A DNA stretch of 53,715 nt from Pseudomonadota bacterium (GTDB lineage: Bacteria; Pseudomonadota; Gammaproteobacteria; Steroidobacterales; Woeseiaceae). The stretch covers positions 1 through 53,715 of the forward strand of contig JACZSM010000013.1 in the NCBI GenBank assembly GCA_022574185.1, written 5' to 3'. Position 1 is the stretch's first letter. Every line of letters starts with the position of its first letter. The notes beneath the pieces were generated by a model. The model was not told where the DNA came from. It ran no database searches and worked only from the letters and a program-made list of their open reading frames with translations. Positions 10,090 through 18,680 of this stretch are shown here, in pieces. The position numbers and the translations under genes were made by a program.

Positions 10090-11442
10090 TCAGCCAAAGC
10101 GATCGAGCTGCCTGGAAACGAATATTCCGAATTTCAGATAGCTCATGCGTAATGCGGGAAATGGATATTTCCTGCTAAGACCACGGATGATGGCCGGGAG
10201 TCCTTCGGGCTCTCGGCCTTTTCCTATCCAGTCTGCCAACTGCTTGCCCACCCACGTTGCCGTACCCACGCCGTTACCGTGATAACCAAAGCCGAAGAAA
10301 ATGCTGCCATCGTCATCAAGCCGACCGAGTGACGGGCACATCGTCGCAGTCATGCAAATCAGCCCATGCCATCGGTATTCGATGTCAACATGCCGCCAGT
10401 GGGGCCAGACCTGCCGCAACGTCTGTTCAAGTTGCATATAGGTCTGTTGTTCGCCCGTGGGCGTGCCGCGAACGTCACCACGGCCGCCAAACAGGAAGCG
10501 GTTATCGGGCAACACGCGAAAATAGTTGAGAATCCGACGTGAGTTGATCGCAGGATTTTCGGTGCTCCAGCGATGCGCAGCCAGTTCATCTCCGGTCAAT
10601 GGACGCGTCACTATAATTGCGCTAATCACGGGAATCGTTCGCCCGAAGAATTCGGATCGCAGTTGTTCCTGTATAAATCCGTTGCAGGCGAAAATGACCT
10701 TGTGTGCCGTCAGGGTGCCGCCCTGCGTGCTTAGCCGGTGTCGGCCATCGTCATCCTTTGACCACTCGATGACCTGGCTGTGCGAATGCAGTCTCGCACC
10801 GTGGCGGTTGGCAGCGCCCGCGAGCCCGAGACAGTAACGCAAAGGATGCAAACCGAATGCCGGCCTGGTAATCAGCGCCCCGTATTGTTCGGTTGAGTCA
10901 TAGTAGCGCTCGCGACATTCCTCAGCAGACACTATTTCAGCTTGCAGGCCGAGCTTGTTCGTGAGCAGTTCGAAATCGTTCTGCAGGCGCTTAAACGCTT
11001 TCGGTGAGTGCGCCACCTCGACTTCAGCACGGCCGTAGGCCTGGAATTCGATGCCCTCGTCTGCGGCCAGATCCCGGACGAGCTCGACGGCAGCCACCTG
11101 TGACGCATAGTATTCGCGCACTTTATCCAGACCGAACATGCGCACCAGGTCTTGCCTGTGTACCCCGGTGCCGCCCATGCAACAAAATCCGCCATTGCGA
11201 CCGGATGCCCCCCAACCGATGTGACCTGCCTCGAGGACACGGACATCAATATCGTACTCGCGAGCCAGGTGCAGGGCGGCCGAAAGTCCTGTGTAGCCGC
11301 CGCCGATGATAGCGACATCACAGGATTCATTATTATCGAGTGGCGCGTCATCAAAATGACTGCGGCCCGCTGTCGCCTCCCAGTAACTGGGCTGCGGCGA
11401 CTCGAATCGGTACATATTGTCGTCAAACAAGCGTTTCGGCAT
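10090..11442 (-). CDS. FAD-dependent amine oxidoreductase (DAO family, PuuB-like)
   Basis: The product has 450 residues. The glycine-rich FAD motif AIIGGGYTGLSAALHLA lies near 45-60, followed by VRVLEAGHIGWGASGRNGGFC, typical of the DAO group that includes gamma-glutamylputrescine oxidase and related amine oxidases. The C-terminal FAD site WHGLICMTATMCPSLGRL and FGFGYHGNGVG are also present. I chose the ATG at 11442 (MPKRLFDDN) because GAGGAG precedes it; the frame is open 46 codons further but overlaps the decarboxylase gene. It lies 11 bp after that gene in the same operon, so its substrate may be the amine made by the decarboxylase or a gamma-glutamyl conjugate. This is an inference from context. 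Confidence 0.85.
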   Translation of the reverse strand: MPKRLFDDNMYRFESPQPSYWEATAGRSHFDDAPLDNNESCDVAIIGGGYTGLSAALHLAREYDIDVRVLEAGHIGWGASGRNGGFCCMGGTGVHRQDLVRMFGLDKVREYYASQVAAVELVRDLAADEGIEFQAYGRAEVEVAHSPKAFKRLQNDFELLTNKLGLQAEIVSAEECRERYYDSTEQYGALITRPAFGLHPLRYCLGLAGAANRHGARLHSHSQVIEWSKDDDGRHRLSTQGGTLTAHKVIFACNGFIQEQLRSEFFGRTIPVISAIIVTRPLTGDELAAHRWSTENPAINSRRILNYFRVLPDNRFLFGGRGDVRGTPTGEQQTYMQLEQTLRQVWPHWRHVDIEYRWHGLICMTATMCPSLGRLDDDGSIFFGFGYHGNGVGTATWVGKQLADWIGKGREPEGLPAIIRGLSRKYPFPALRMSYLKFGIFVSRQLDRFG

Positions 11443-11453
11443 CGTTTGCTCCT

Positions 11454-12827
11454 CTAAACCGGCCGACGCGCGATCGCGATCATGGCTTTCAGACTCACAT
11501 CGACGTCGGCGTCCGTAGTCGACCAGTTGCAGATGCTTATGCGCATGGCCGTCTTGCCCTGCCAGACCGTCACGCCACACCAGCAGGTTCCGTCTCGCTG
11601 AATTTCGTCGATGATACGCCGGGTTGTTGCATCGTCGCCAAATGCGACGAGAACCTGGTTCAGCACAACGTCATTGAGGATCTCAAAACCTGCGTCAGTG
11701 AAACCTGCCGCAAATCGACGCGCGTGGCGACAGCAGCGGTCGACCAGCTCAACAAGTCCGCTGCGACCCAGTGATCGCAATGCGGCCCACACATCGACAC
11801 CGCGGGCGCGCCGCGACAGTTCCGGCGTATAGTCGGACGGATTGCGATACTCCGATTCAGTTAACAGGTATTCGGCCGTGATCGACATCGCCGCCTTCAG
11901 GTCCTCTGCCTGCCGGACGAATGCAAGACCGCTGTCATAGGGAACGTTCAACCACTTGTGCGCATCGGTGGCCCACGAATCGGCCTGACCAACGCCCTCG
12001 GTCAGATGCCGGTATTGCGGCGATACGGCGGCCCATAGCCCGAATGCTCCATCCACATGCACCCAGGCACCGGCAGGTCTGACAGCGGCACAGATCTCAC
12101 CGATCGGATCGAAAGCACCTGTATTCACGTTACCTGCCTGGGTGCAGACGATCGTTGGTCCCTCGACAGCCGGTATCTGCGACACAATGATTCGTCCCTG
12201 GCCATCCACCGGCATTCGCACGACGCGATTACGACCCAGTCCGAGCAAGCCCAGGGATTTGGTCAATGTCGGGTGAGCTTCCTCGCCGACCAGCACGCTA
12301 ATTGGCGGCGAGCCCGTGAGACCGAGGCCCTCAACGTCCCAGCCCGCATCCATGCAAACGCGGTGTCGCGCTGCGGCGAGCGCCGTGAAATTGGCTACAG
12401 TGGCGCCCGTTACAAATCCGGCCCCGGATGCTTCGGGCAGTCCGAACAGGTCGATCAACCATTCGATCGCGACTTGCTCCAGTGTCGACGCCGCCGGTGT
12501 TACTTCATGCAATCCGACGCACTGATCCCATGCTGCGGTCAGCCAGTTGGTTGCCAATGTCACGGGCAGGGACCCGCCGATGACGAATCCAAAATAACGC
12601 GGCCCAGCCATGGCAACGGTAGCCGGCGAGCCGATCTCATCGAGCAACGCGAGCGTTTCTTCATCAGGTGCTCCAATATCCGGCAGCGGCTCACGAAATC
12701 GCTCGACGGCAGCTACTGCGTCCGCGGCCGGCGCAACGCCACGATCGTTCAGGCCAACGCGGTATCGAATGCCGCGCTGTGCCGCATCCTGCAACAAGGC
12801 CTGCGTACGATCTTTCTCATCAGTCAT
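11454..12827 (-). CDS. PLP-dependent group II amino-acid decarboxylase
   Basis: From the ATG at 12827 the protein has 457 residues. The cofactor lysine is in ATDAHKWLNVPYDSG, preceded by the HVDGAFGLWA aspartate that contacts the PLP ring; both are hallmarks of the aromatic-L-amino-acid, glutamate and tyrosine decarboxylase superfamily. The N-terminal region (GPRYFGFVIGGSLPVTLATNWL) fits the aromatic branch. The substrate cannot be fixed by eye; an aromatic amino acid is the first guess. The start is set by overlap: ATGA joins the MFS stop to this ATG, with AGAGGA upstream. Middle gene of a three-gene operon of transporter, decarboxylase and FAD oxidase. Confidence 0.88.
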   Translation of the reverse strand: MTDEKDRTQALLQDAAQRGIRYRVGLNDRGVAPAADAVAAVERFREPLPDIGAPDEETLALLDEIGSPATVAMAGPRYFGFVIGGSLPVTLATNWLTAAWDQCVGLHEVTPAASTLEQVAIEWLIDLFGLPEASGAGFVTGATVANFTALAAARHRVCMDAGWDVEGLGLTGSPPISVLVGEEAHPTLTKSLGLLGLGRNRVVRMPVDGQGRIIVSQIPAVEGPTIVCTQAGNVNTGAFDPIGEICAAVRPAGAWVHVDGAFGLWAAVSPQYRHLTEGVGQADSWATDAHKWLNVPYDSGLAFVRQAEDLKAAMSITAEYLLTESEYRNPSDYTPELSRRARGVDVWAALRSLGRSGLVELVDRCCRHARRFAAGFTDAGFEILNDVVLNQVLVAFGDDATTRRIIDEIQRDGTCWCGVTVWQGKTAMRISICNWSTTDADVDVSLKAMIAIARRPV

Positions 12828-14032
12828 GCACTGTCCTCTGCGGGCGCGCCCGACGAGTTGCGAATGAGCAATGGGTCTTTGCGTACCAAAAGCAGTGCCA
12901 CACATACGATGCACAGGAATGGCAGCGGTATCCACATCAGCTGGTTCCAGCCGTATACATGCATCACCGTCCCTGCCAGCAATGACGCCGTTGCCGATGT
13001 GCCAAAGACGAATAACTCGTTGCAACCCTGCGCACGAAATCGTTCAGACGTCGAATACGAATAGGTCAACATCGTCGTACCGCCGACGTACAAAAAATTC
13101 CAGCCGATGCCAAGAATTACCAGCGCCCACCAATAGTGCATGACCGACTGACCCTGCAGACCGACAATCATTGTCGCCATCAGAGCAAGGGCGCCGACGA
13201 ACATCATGCGTACGACGCCAAGTTTTTCTATCAGGAAACCCGACACCAGCGATGGCAAATACATGCCAAGAACATGATATTTGATGACGTAGCCTACCTG
13301 TTCAACCGTGTAACCGTCGTTGATATGCATGCTCAGCGGCGTCGCGGTCATAACCAGAGTCATGAGGCCGTAACCGGCCGTTCCACCGAGTACAGCAACG
13401 ATGAATACGGGCTGCTTGATGATTTCGACCAGTGTGCGTCCTGGATCTGCGTGTGGAGTTGCTGTTTCAGCTCGCGTCTTTTGCAGGAACAGAAACAGAA
13501 CAGACTGCAGTGCATAAAGACACGCGAGCGCCAACATCACTCCCGAGTATGGGACGGCGGCAATCCAGTGCTGGCCCCGGACAGCAATTTCCGGGCCGAT
13601 CAGGGCGCCACCGATCGCGCCTACTAAAACAAAGGATATCGCGCGTGGAACGTATTTCGAATCGACGCTCTCTGCCGCTGCATAGCGATACTGCTGTGTG
13701 AATGCCAGGTTAATGCCGAATAATAATCCTGCAATAAGGAACAGTGGAAAACTTTCAATCCACAGCGCCAAGGCCGCAATCAGCACGGCGACGACTGCCG
13801 AAAGGGAAGCTGTCGCGAATCCCTGTGCCCGACCGATTTTGCGCATGAGCATCGTCGCCGGTATCGCCGTCATAGCGGACGCCAGCACAATCATTGTAAT
13901 CGGCAATGTCGCCCATGCTTTGTCGGTCGCCAGGGTCGCGCCGATAATTCCGCCAAGCGTCACGAAAACGATCGCGCCAGTTGCAGAAATAAGCTGGCTG
14001 AATACCAGTATGATCAGATTGCGTAGCTGCAT
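12824..14032 (-). CDS. MFS transporter
   Basis: The product has 402 residues and twelve predicted hydrophobic segments. The loop between helices 2 and 3 has the degenerate MFS motif (MLMRKIGRAQGFATAS). The central loop after helix 6 contains a short charged stretch (LQKTRAETATPHADPGRT). It is the first gene of the operon and overlaps the decarboxylase by four bases, so it probably imports the amino acid that is decarboxylated or exports the amine. The gene lies back to back with arfB; only 61 bp separate them, so both promoters must be compact. Confidence 0.88.
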   Translation of the reverse strand: MQLRNLIILVFSQLISATGAIVFVTLGGIIGATLATDKAWATLPITMIVLASAMTAIPATMLMRKIGRAQGFATASLSAVVAVLIAALALWIESFPLFLIAGLLFGINLAFTQQYRYAAAESVDSKYVPRAISFVLVGAIGGALIGPEIAVRGQHWIAAVPYSGVMLALACLYALQSVLFLFLQKTRAETATPHADPGRTLVEIIKQPVFIVAVLGGTAGYGLMTLVMTATPLSMHINDGYTVEQVGYVIKYHVLGMYLPSLVSGFLIEKLGVVRMMFVGALALMATMIVGLQGQSVMHYWWALVILGIGWNFLYVGGTTMLTYSYSTSERFRAQGCNELFVFGTSATASLLAGTVMHVYGWNQLMWIPLPFLCIVCVALLLVRKDPLLIRNSSGAPAEDSA

Positions 14033-14093
14033 CGGCAGGTCTTAAGCTCGAGGTCAGCGCATTCTCACACATTTCTGAAAGGAGTCGTATCCG

Positions 14094-14525
14094 GTGTCAG
14101 ATAGCCTGATCATCTCTGGCGACATCGACATTCCGATGACCGACATCGAATTGAGCGCCGTGCGTTCGCAGGGAGCCGGCGGCCAAAATGTCAATAAAGT
14201 TGCGTCCGCCATTCATCTTCGGTTTGACATACAGGCCTGCACTGCATTACCGCAAGAGTTGAAAGATCGTCTCGTAGCGCTTGGCGACCGGCGCATTACG
14301 ACAAACGAAATCCTGATCATCAAAGCGCAGGAATTTCGAACTCAGGCACGCAACCGACGCGCGGCACTCGAGCGTCTGCGCGAATTATTGTTGTCGGTAC
14401 TCGTCGAAGACAAACCGCGCAGAAAAACGTCACTATCGAAACGGACCAGGAAAAAACGCGTGGCTAGCAAGCGTCGGCGCGGCGATCTCAAGCGAACTCG
14501 CGGCAAAATTGACGACGAGTCCTAA
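14094..14525 (+). CDS. arfB: Alternative ribosome-rescue factor ArfB (YaeJ)
   Basis: Codon-independent peptidyl-tRNA hydrolase that frees ribosomes stalled on non-stop mRNAs. The product has 143 residues. The catalytic GGQ (Gly29-Gln31, in SQGAGGQNVNKVASA) lies in a class I release-factor domain 3 that lacks codon-recognition domains. The C-terminal tail is strongly basic (RRKTSLSKRTRKKR and KRRRGDLKRTRGK), the part that enters the empty mRNA channel. The start is GTG at 14094 with AAAGGAG about ten bases upstream. Length and layout fit the family. Confidence 0.95.
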   Translation: MSDSLIISGDIDIPMTDIELSAVRSQGAGGQNVNKVASAIHLRFDIQACTALPQELKDRLVALGDRRITTNEILIIKAQEFRTQARNRRAALERLRELLLSVLVEDKPRRKTSLSKRTRKKRVASKRRRGDLKRTRGKIDDES

Positions 14526-14546
14526 TACTTAGTTATGGAAGTATTA
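14523..14546. terminator. Palindrome between arfB and the CadC-like gene
   Basis: TAATACTT at 14523-14530 and AAGTATTA at 14539-14546 form a perfect 8-bp inverted repeat around an 8-base loop, spanning the two convergent stop codons. A bidirectional terminator is likely, although the stem is AT-rich. Confidence 0.4.
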
Positions 14547-16439
14547 ACCCGTCGACGGTCCAGCGCACTTCACGGCAGAATTCTGCCAGATACATCCAGT
14601 CTCGTCCCAGTACCTCGCGATGCCGAGGTCATCCATCAAGCCGAGGAATCCGGGATGCTGCTGAATTGGCAGCAGATCGGGAAGAAACAGGAAGTCCAGC
14701 TCTATCGACGGTTCGGGGTCAGTCAACCGGTGCGCCACCCGTATCGCCCCGTCGACATCTCCGAGCAATGTACGCAGTCCAACTTCCACGCGCAGGTTGA
14801 TTGGCTGATTTCTGGCCGCCCGGTCCAGCGCTGCAAGGCTCGCTTCGACCTGCTGCGGATCAGTCAACCCTGCGAACACCGCCGCGGTCCAATCAGATTG
14901 CCCGCCAGCCATTTCCAGACCCTCAATGATCGCCTGCCCTGCCTCATCGATGCGGCCCTGGCGTCGCAAGAACAGCGCATACGAAAGTAAGTGCGATGCC
15001 CCGGTCCAATCCAGACCCTTTGTTCGCTCGAAAAATTCGGCGGCGTTGTCATCATCGTTCAACCACGCATAGGCGAGCGCCACGCGACTGTTGATCACTG
15101 CCAGACTGGGATCGATGCGTTGCGCCGCGAGTGCTTGTTGCAGCGCATCGTCCAGACGGCCGACATTGGCAAGCATCAGCGAATACCAGAGAAAAGCTGT
15201 GGACTCAACGGTCTGTGCACTGGTTGCCCGCAAGTATGCCTGCTCTGCCAATGACCAGTTGCGTTGCTTCTGGTAGACGTATCCGTATATGGTATTTGCC
15301 GCATCACGAATGCTTTCGTCGACGCTGATGCCCTGTTCGACTACGGTGATTGCCAACGCATGAGTCTCTGCCAACGGTGCCTCGCGCGCGCCGGCTAACA
15401 GCGCATAATCGGGCAACAGCAGGTATGACATTGACAACGCCAGATACGCGGGACCGAATTGTGAGTCCAGTTCAATCGTTTCCTGAAACAAGCGGATCGC
15501 TGCTTCAAGATTGTGGGTCTGATCGCGATGTTCGAATGCGTACAGACCACGCATATAACGATCATAGCCGGCGAAACTCTCAGGCCGGCTCGACGAAACG
15601 AGCTGCATCTCCGACTGCGGATACAAGTCGTCGCGTACCATGACAGCAAGTTCTTCCTGTAAGTCGAATATTTTCTCTGACGGCCCCGTAACACTGCCGG
15701 ACCACCTGATTTGGCCGTCGTCACCGCTCGCGACCTCATAGCTGAATTTCAACGTGTCGCCTACACGCTGCATCGTGCCACGAATCACGCTTTCCACATC
15801 AAGCTCGATTGCGATTTCCGTGTCTTCGAGCTCCGGATAAGAAACACGACCGCTCTTGACCAGCAAATCAGGGATGTTGCTCAGTGTATTCACAAGCTCC
15901 ATCTTGAATCCATGGACCAGGTACTGATCGGCCGGGTTGCCGCTCATATTTTCGAACGGCAACACACCGATCGACCCGATTCTCGGGGATCGTGGCAAGA
16001 CCAGGACAGTGATAATGGCGACTGCAACAACGGCCGCGATTCCCCATAGCATTCCCGGGATTTGCGCCCTCTTCGCGCGTGCCACAGGGGCCAGCTCGGC
16101 AGGCTCCTTGAGACGCACGTCCTGCAACAGGCAGTAGCCGCGTTTGGTCAGAGTCTCAATGTATTGATGTGGCCTGGTCTGATCGTCCAGGTGTCCACGA
16201 AGTTGCGACAGGCAGCGGTTGATCGGATCGTCGGGCATCGCCCGCCCGTCCCAAACCTCGTCGACGAGCTGGTCGCGAGTGACGAGGTCGCCATCTCGCC
16301 TGGCGAGCGACAGCAAGACAGCCATTACCTTGGGCTCGGGCTTGACCACCTGATCGCCACAGCGTAACTCGCCGCGCGCCGGCAGGACTTCCCAATCACC
16401 AATATCGAAGCCCTTTTGCAGCTCTTCGTCGGTCAGCAT
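14544..16439 (-). CDS. CadC-like membrane transcription regulator with TPR domain
   Basis: The product has 631 residues. Residues about 10-106 form an OmpR/PhoB-type winged helix (FDIGDWEVLPARGELRCGD start, DLVTRDQLVDEVWDG, recognition-helix region INRCLSQLRGHL, and the TKRGYCL wing). One transmembrane helix follows at about 130-149. The remainder is periplasmic: a TolB/adenylate-cyclase-associated segment (SIGVLPFENMSGNPADQY) and then several TPR-like helix pairs (from about 300 to 560). The layout matches CadC-type one-component regulators that sense envelope signals and bind DNA from the membrane. The regulated genes are not evident; the neighbour fhs reads the same way and ends 127 bp before this start. 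Confidence 0.88.
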   Translation of the reverse strand: MLTDEELQKGFDIGDWEVLPARGELRCGDQVVKPEPKVMAVLLSLARRDGDLVTRDQLVDEVWDGRAMPDDPINRCLSQLRGHLDDQTRPHQYIETLTKRGYCLLQDVRLKEPAELAPVARAKRAQIPGMLWGIAAVVAVAIITVLVLPRSPRIGSIGVLPFENMSGNPADQYLVHGFKMELVNTLSNIPDLLVKSGRVSYPELEDTEIAIELDVESVIRGTMQRVGDTLKFSYEVASGDDGQIRWSGSVTGPSEKIFDLQEELAVMVRDDLYPQSEMQLVSSSRPESFAGYDRYMRGLYAFEHRDQTHNLEAAIRLFQETIELDSQFGPAYLALSMSYLLLPDYALLAGAREAPLAETHALAITVVEQGISVDESIRDAANTIYGYVYQKQRNWSLAEQAYLRATSAQTVESTAFLWYSLMLANVGRLDDALQQALAAQRIDPSLAVINSRVALAYAWLNDDDNAAEFFERTKGLDWTGASHLLSYALFLRRQGRIDEAGQAIIEGLEMAGGQSDWTAAVFAGLTDPQQVEASLAALDRAARNQPINLRVEVGLRTLLGDVDGAIRVAHRLTDPEPSIELDFLFLPDLLPIQQHPGFLGLMDDLGIARYWDETGCIWQNSAVKCAGPSTG

Positions 16440-16566
16440 TCCTCTCGGCTCCCTCCCTGATCCACCAAAGTCTCGGTGCAGCGACCGATGGTACGTGATC
16501 TGGCAGAATTCGTTTTATTTTGGCAACAGGGTAACTCTTTTCGAGGAAATGGCAGAGAACGAAGCT

Positions 16567-18243
16567 TTAGAAAAGTCCTTCGATACGACCTTCGGCGTTA
16601 ACGCGTATCGCGTTAGCCGCGGGTACTCTCGGCAAACCGGGCATGGTCATGATAGCGCCGCAGACAACGACGATAAATTCGGCACCTGCGGCGAGCCGAA
16701 CCTCACGTATTGGCACCACATGACCCGACGGCGCACCCAGGAGATTCGGATCCGTTGAAAAACTGTACTGCGTCTTGGCCATGCATACCGGATAATGGCC
16801 GTAGCCTGCTGCCTCGAATTGATCAAATTGCGCACGAATTTTCTGGTCGGCAATAATGTCGTCTGCACCGTAGATCGTCGTTGCAATTCGTTTGGCCTTA
16901 TCCCAGAGAGGCAGCTCATCACTGTACAGGGTGCGAAACTGCGCTGCGCCACTGTCGGCCAGTTCAACAACCTGCGCGGCGAGATCAGTCGCGCCGGCTC
17001 CACCATCTGCCCAATGCGTGCAGTTGACGGCATGCACGCCGAAGGTCTCACAGTATTTCTTCACGACATCGACTTCTGCATCGGTGTCAGCTGTAAATCG
17101 ATTCACGGCAACCACAACGGGCACGCCGAATTGCGCGAGATTTCGCAAGTGCCTGCCAAGATTTTTCAGACCGCGCTCCAGGGCCTCGACATTCTCCTTA
17201 CCCAGCTCCCCCTTAGCCACACCACCGTGCATTTTCAGTGCCCTGATCGTCGCCACCAGCACCACCGCATCCGGATGAAAGCCCGCCTTACGGCACTTGA
17301 TGTTGAAGAATTTCTCAGCGCCCAGATCCGCACCGAATCCAGCCTCGGTGACAACGTAGTCCGCCAACTTAAGTGCGGTTCGCGTCGCCATCACAGAATT
17401 ACAACCATGTGCGATGTTCGCGAATGGACCACCGTGCATCAGGGCGGGGTTGTTCTCGAGTGTCTGCACAAGATTCGGCTGCAGGGCATCTCTGAGCAAT
17501 GCCGTCATCGCGCCATGAGCGTTCAGCTCGCGCACCGTGACAGGCTCGTTTTTGCGTGTGTAGCCCAACACAATGTTGGCCAATCGCTTTTCGAGATCCT
17601 GCAGGTTCGTCGCAAGACAGAAGATCGCCATGACCTCGGAGGCTACGGTTATATCGAACCCAGCCTCACGAACGACGCCGTTGTGGTATCCGCCAAGCCC
17701 CGACGTGACGGATCTCAACGTACGATCGTTCATGTCTACAACGCGCCGCCAGGTAACTCGGCGCGGGTCGATGTCGAGTTCGTTATCCCAATGCATGTGG
17801 TTGTCGATCAATGCAGCAAGCAGATTGTTCGCCGCGCCGATGGCATGAAAATCGCCCGTAAAATGCAGATTGATGTCGGTCATTGGTATAACCTGCGCGT
17901 AGCCACCGCCCGCCGCACCACCCTTCATGCCAAAGCACGGGCCAAGACTGGGTTCGCGCAGACAGATCACAGCGCGTTTGCCGATCCTGTTCAGACCGTC
18001 ACCGAGTCCGACTGTCGTCGTGGTCTTACCCTCACCGGCAGGTGTCGGCGAGACCGCCGTGACGAGGATGAGTTTGCCGTCACTGTTCTTGCCGTTGGAT
18101 TGAATGAATTCGGCGCTGATTTTCGCCTTGTCGTGGCCATAGGGAATCAGCGCCTCAGACGGGATACCTAGTTTTTCGGCGATCTCCGCAATCGGACGAA
18201 TGTCCGCCGCCTGTGCGATGTCGATGTCACTTTTTACCGTCAC
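16567..18243 (-). CDS. fhs: Formate--tetrahydrofolate ligase
   Basis: ATP-dependent enzyme joining formate to tetrahydrofolate to give 10-formyl-THF; 558 residues, the normal length. Visible features: the P-loop TPAGEGKTT at 67-75, [19 protein letters not shown], the [20 protein letters not shown] segment, and the C-terminal [18 protein letters not shown]. All are characteristic of bacterial Fhs. It is probably monocistronic: the upstream side is a long repeat-bearing intergenic region shared with the divergent fic gene, and the downstream gene is a regulator 127 bp away. Confidence 0.97.
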   Translation of the reverse strand: MTVKSDIDIAQAADIRPIAEIAEKLGIPSEALIPYGHDKAKISAEFIQSNGKNSDGKLILVTAVSPTPAGEGKTTTTVGLGDGLNRIGKRAVICLREPSLGPCFGMKGGAAGGGYAQVIPMTDINLHFTGDFHAIGAANNLLAALIDNHMHWDNELDIDPRRVTWRRVVDMNDRTLRSVTSGLGGYHNGVVREAGFDITVASEVMAIFCLATNLQDLEKRLANIVLGYTRKNEPVTVRELNAHGAMTALLRDALQPNLVQTLENNPALMHGGPFANIAHGCNSVMATRTALKLADYVVTEAGFGADLGAEKFFNIKCRKAGFHPDAVVLVATIRALKMHGGVAKGELGKENVEALERGLKNLGRHLRNLAQFGVPVVVAVNRFTADTDAEVDVVKKYCETFGVHAVNCTHWADGGAGATDLAAQVVELADSGAAQFRTLYSDELPLWDKAKRIATTIYGADDIIADQKIRAQFDQFEAAGYGHYPVCMAKTQYSFSTDPNLLGAPSGHVVPIREVRLAAGAEFIVVVCGAIMTMPGLPRVPAANAIRVNAEGRIEGLF

Positions 18244-18366
18244 CTTGGGTTTCCTCTAAAGCGTGATTTATGGGAGGCGGATTCTATAGCAAAGATCATC
18301 CGGCACGGAACATGAAATCGCCCTTTGTCAGATTATATTTTCGTTTTTCGAACTGGTTCACGTATG

Positions 18367-18663
18367 CGTCTATGACATCGACCTATACTCCAGACTTGTC
18401 GAAATAATGGGTCAAAATCGACATATCAGGAGAACGTGTCGATGAAATCGACCTTTCCCGCCTATATGTCGACAAAATCTAACTTTATCGACATATTATT
18501 CGGACCTGTCGATACAATCGACATCTCCTGTTGATATGTCGATGGAATCCGTTTTTATCGACATATTATTCAAACGTGTCGATTATATCGACATCTCCTG
18601 GATATATGTCGATATAATCGTGTTTCTTCGACATATTTTTGAAACGTGTCGATGCCATCGACC
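18367..18663. repeat. 70-bp-period array of TGTCGAT/ATCGACA palindromes upstream of fic
   Basis: Nine inverted repeats alternate in two forms. Form A (7-3-7, 17 bp) starts at 18367, 18437, 18507, 18577 and 18647. Form B (7-13-7, 27 bp) starts at 18397, 18467, 18537 and 18607. A to B is always 30 bp and B to the next A always 40 bp, so the period is exactly 70 bp and every half-site lies on a 10-bp grid. The copies at 18507 and 18577 are perfect; those at the left end and 18607 are degenerate. The last A box ends 17 bp before the fic ATG. The intervening bases are also partly conserved (ATATTATTC after B, TCTCCTG after A). It is not coding, since 70 is not a multiple of three and stops abound. 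Probable operator array. Confidence 0.9.
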
Positions 18664-18680
18664 CAGCAGAGTAAGCCTAA

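Noticed and set aside
12057-13064. 335-codon open frame on the plus strand
   Set aside because: It is antisense to the decarboxylase and MFS genes, with no recognisable protein features.
16795-18171. 458-codon open frame on the plus strand
   Set aside because: It is antisense to fhs, a clear enzyme gene. Its translation is rich in Arg, His and Gln with no domain, as expected for a shadow frame.
18367-18663. CRISPR-like array
   Set aside because: The spacers are partly conserved, the repeats are short palindromes of two alternating forms and there are no cas genes, so it is an operator-type array.
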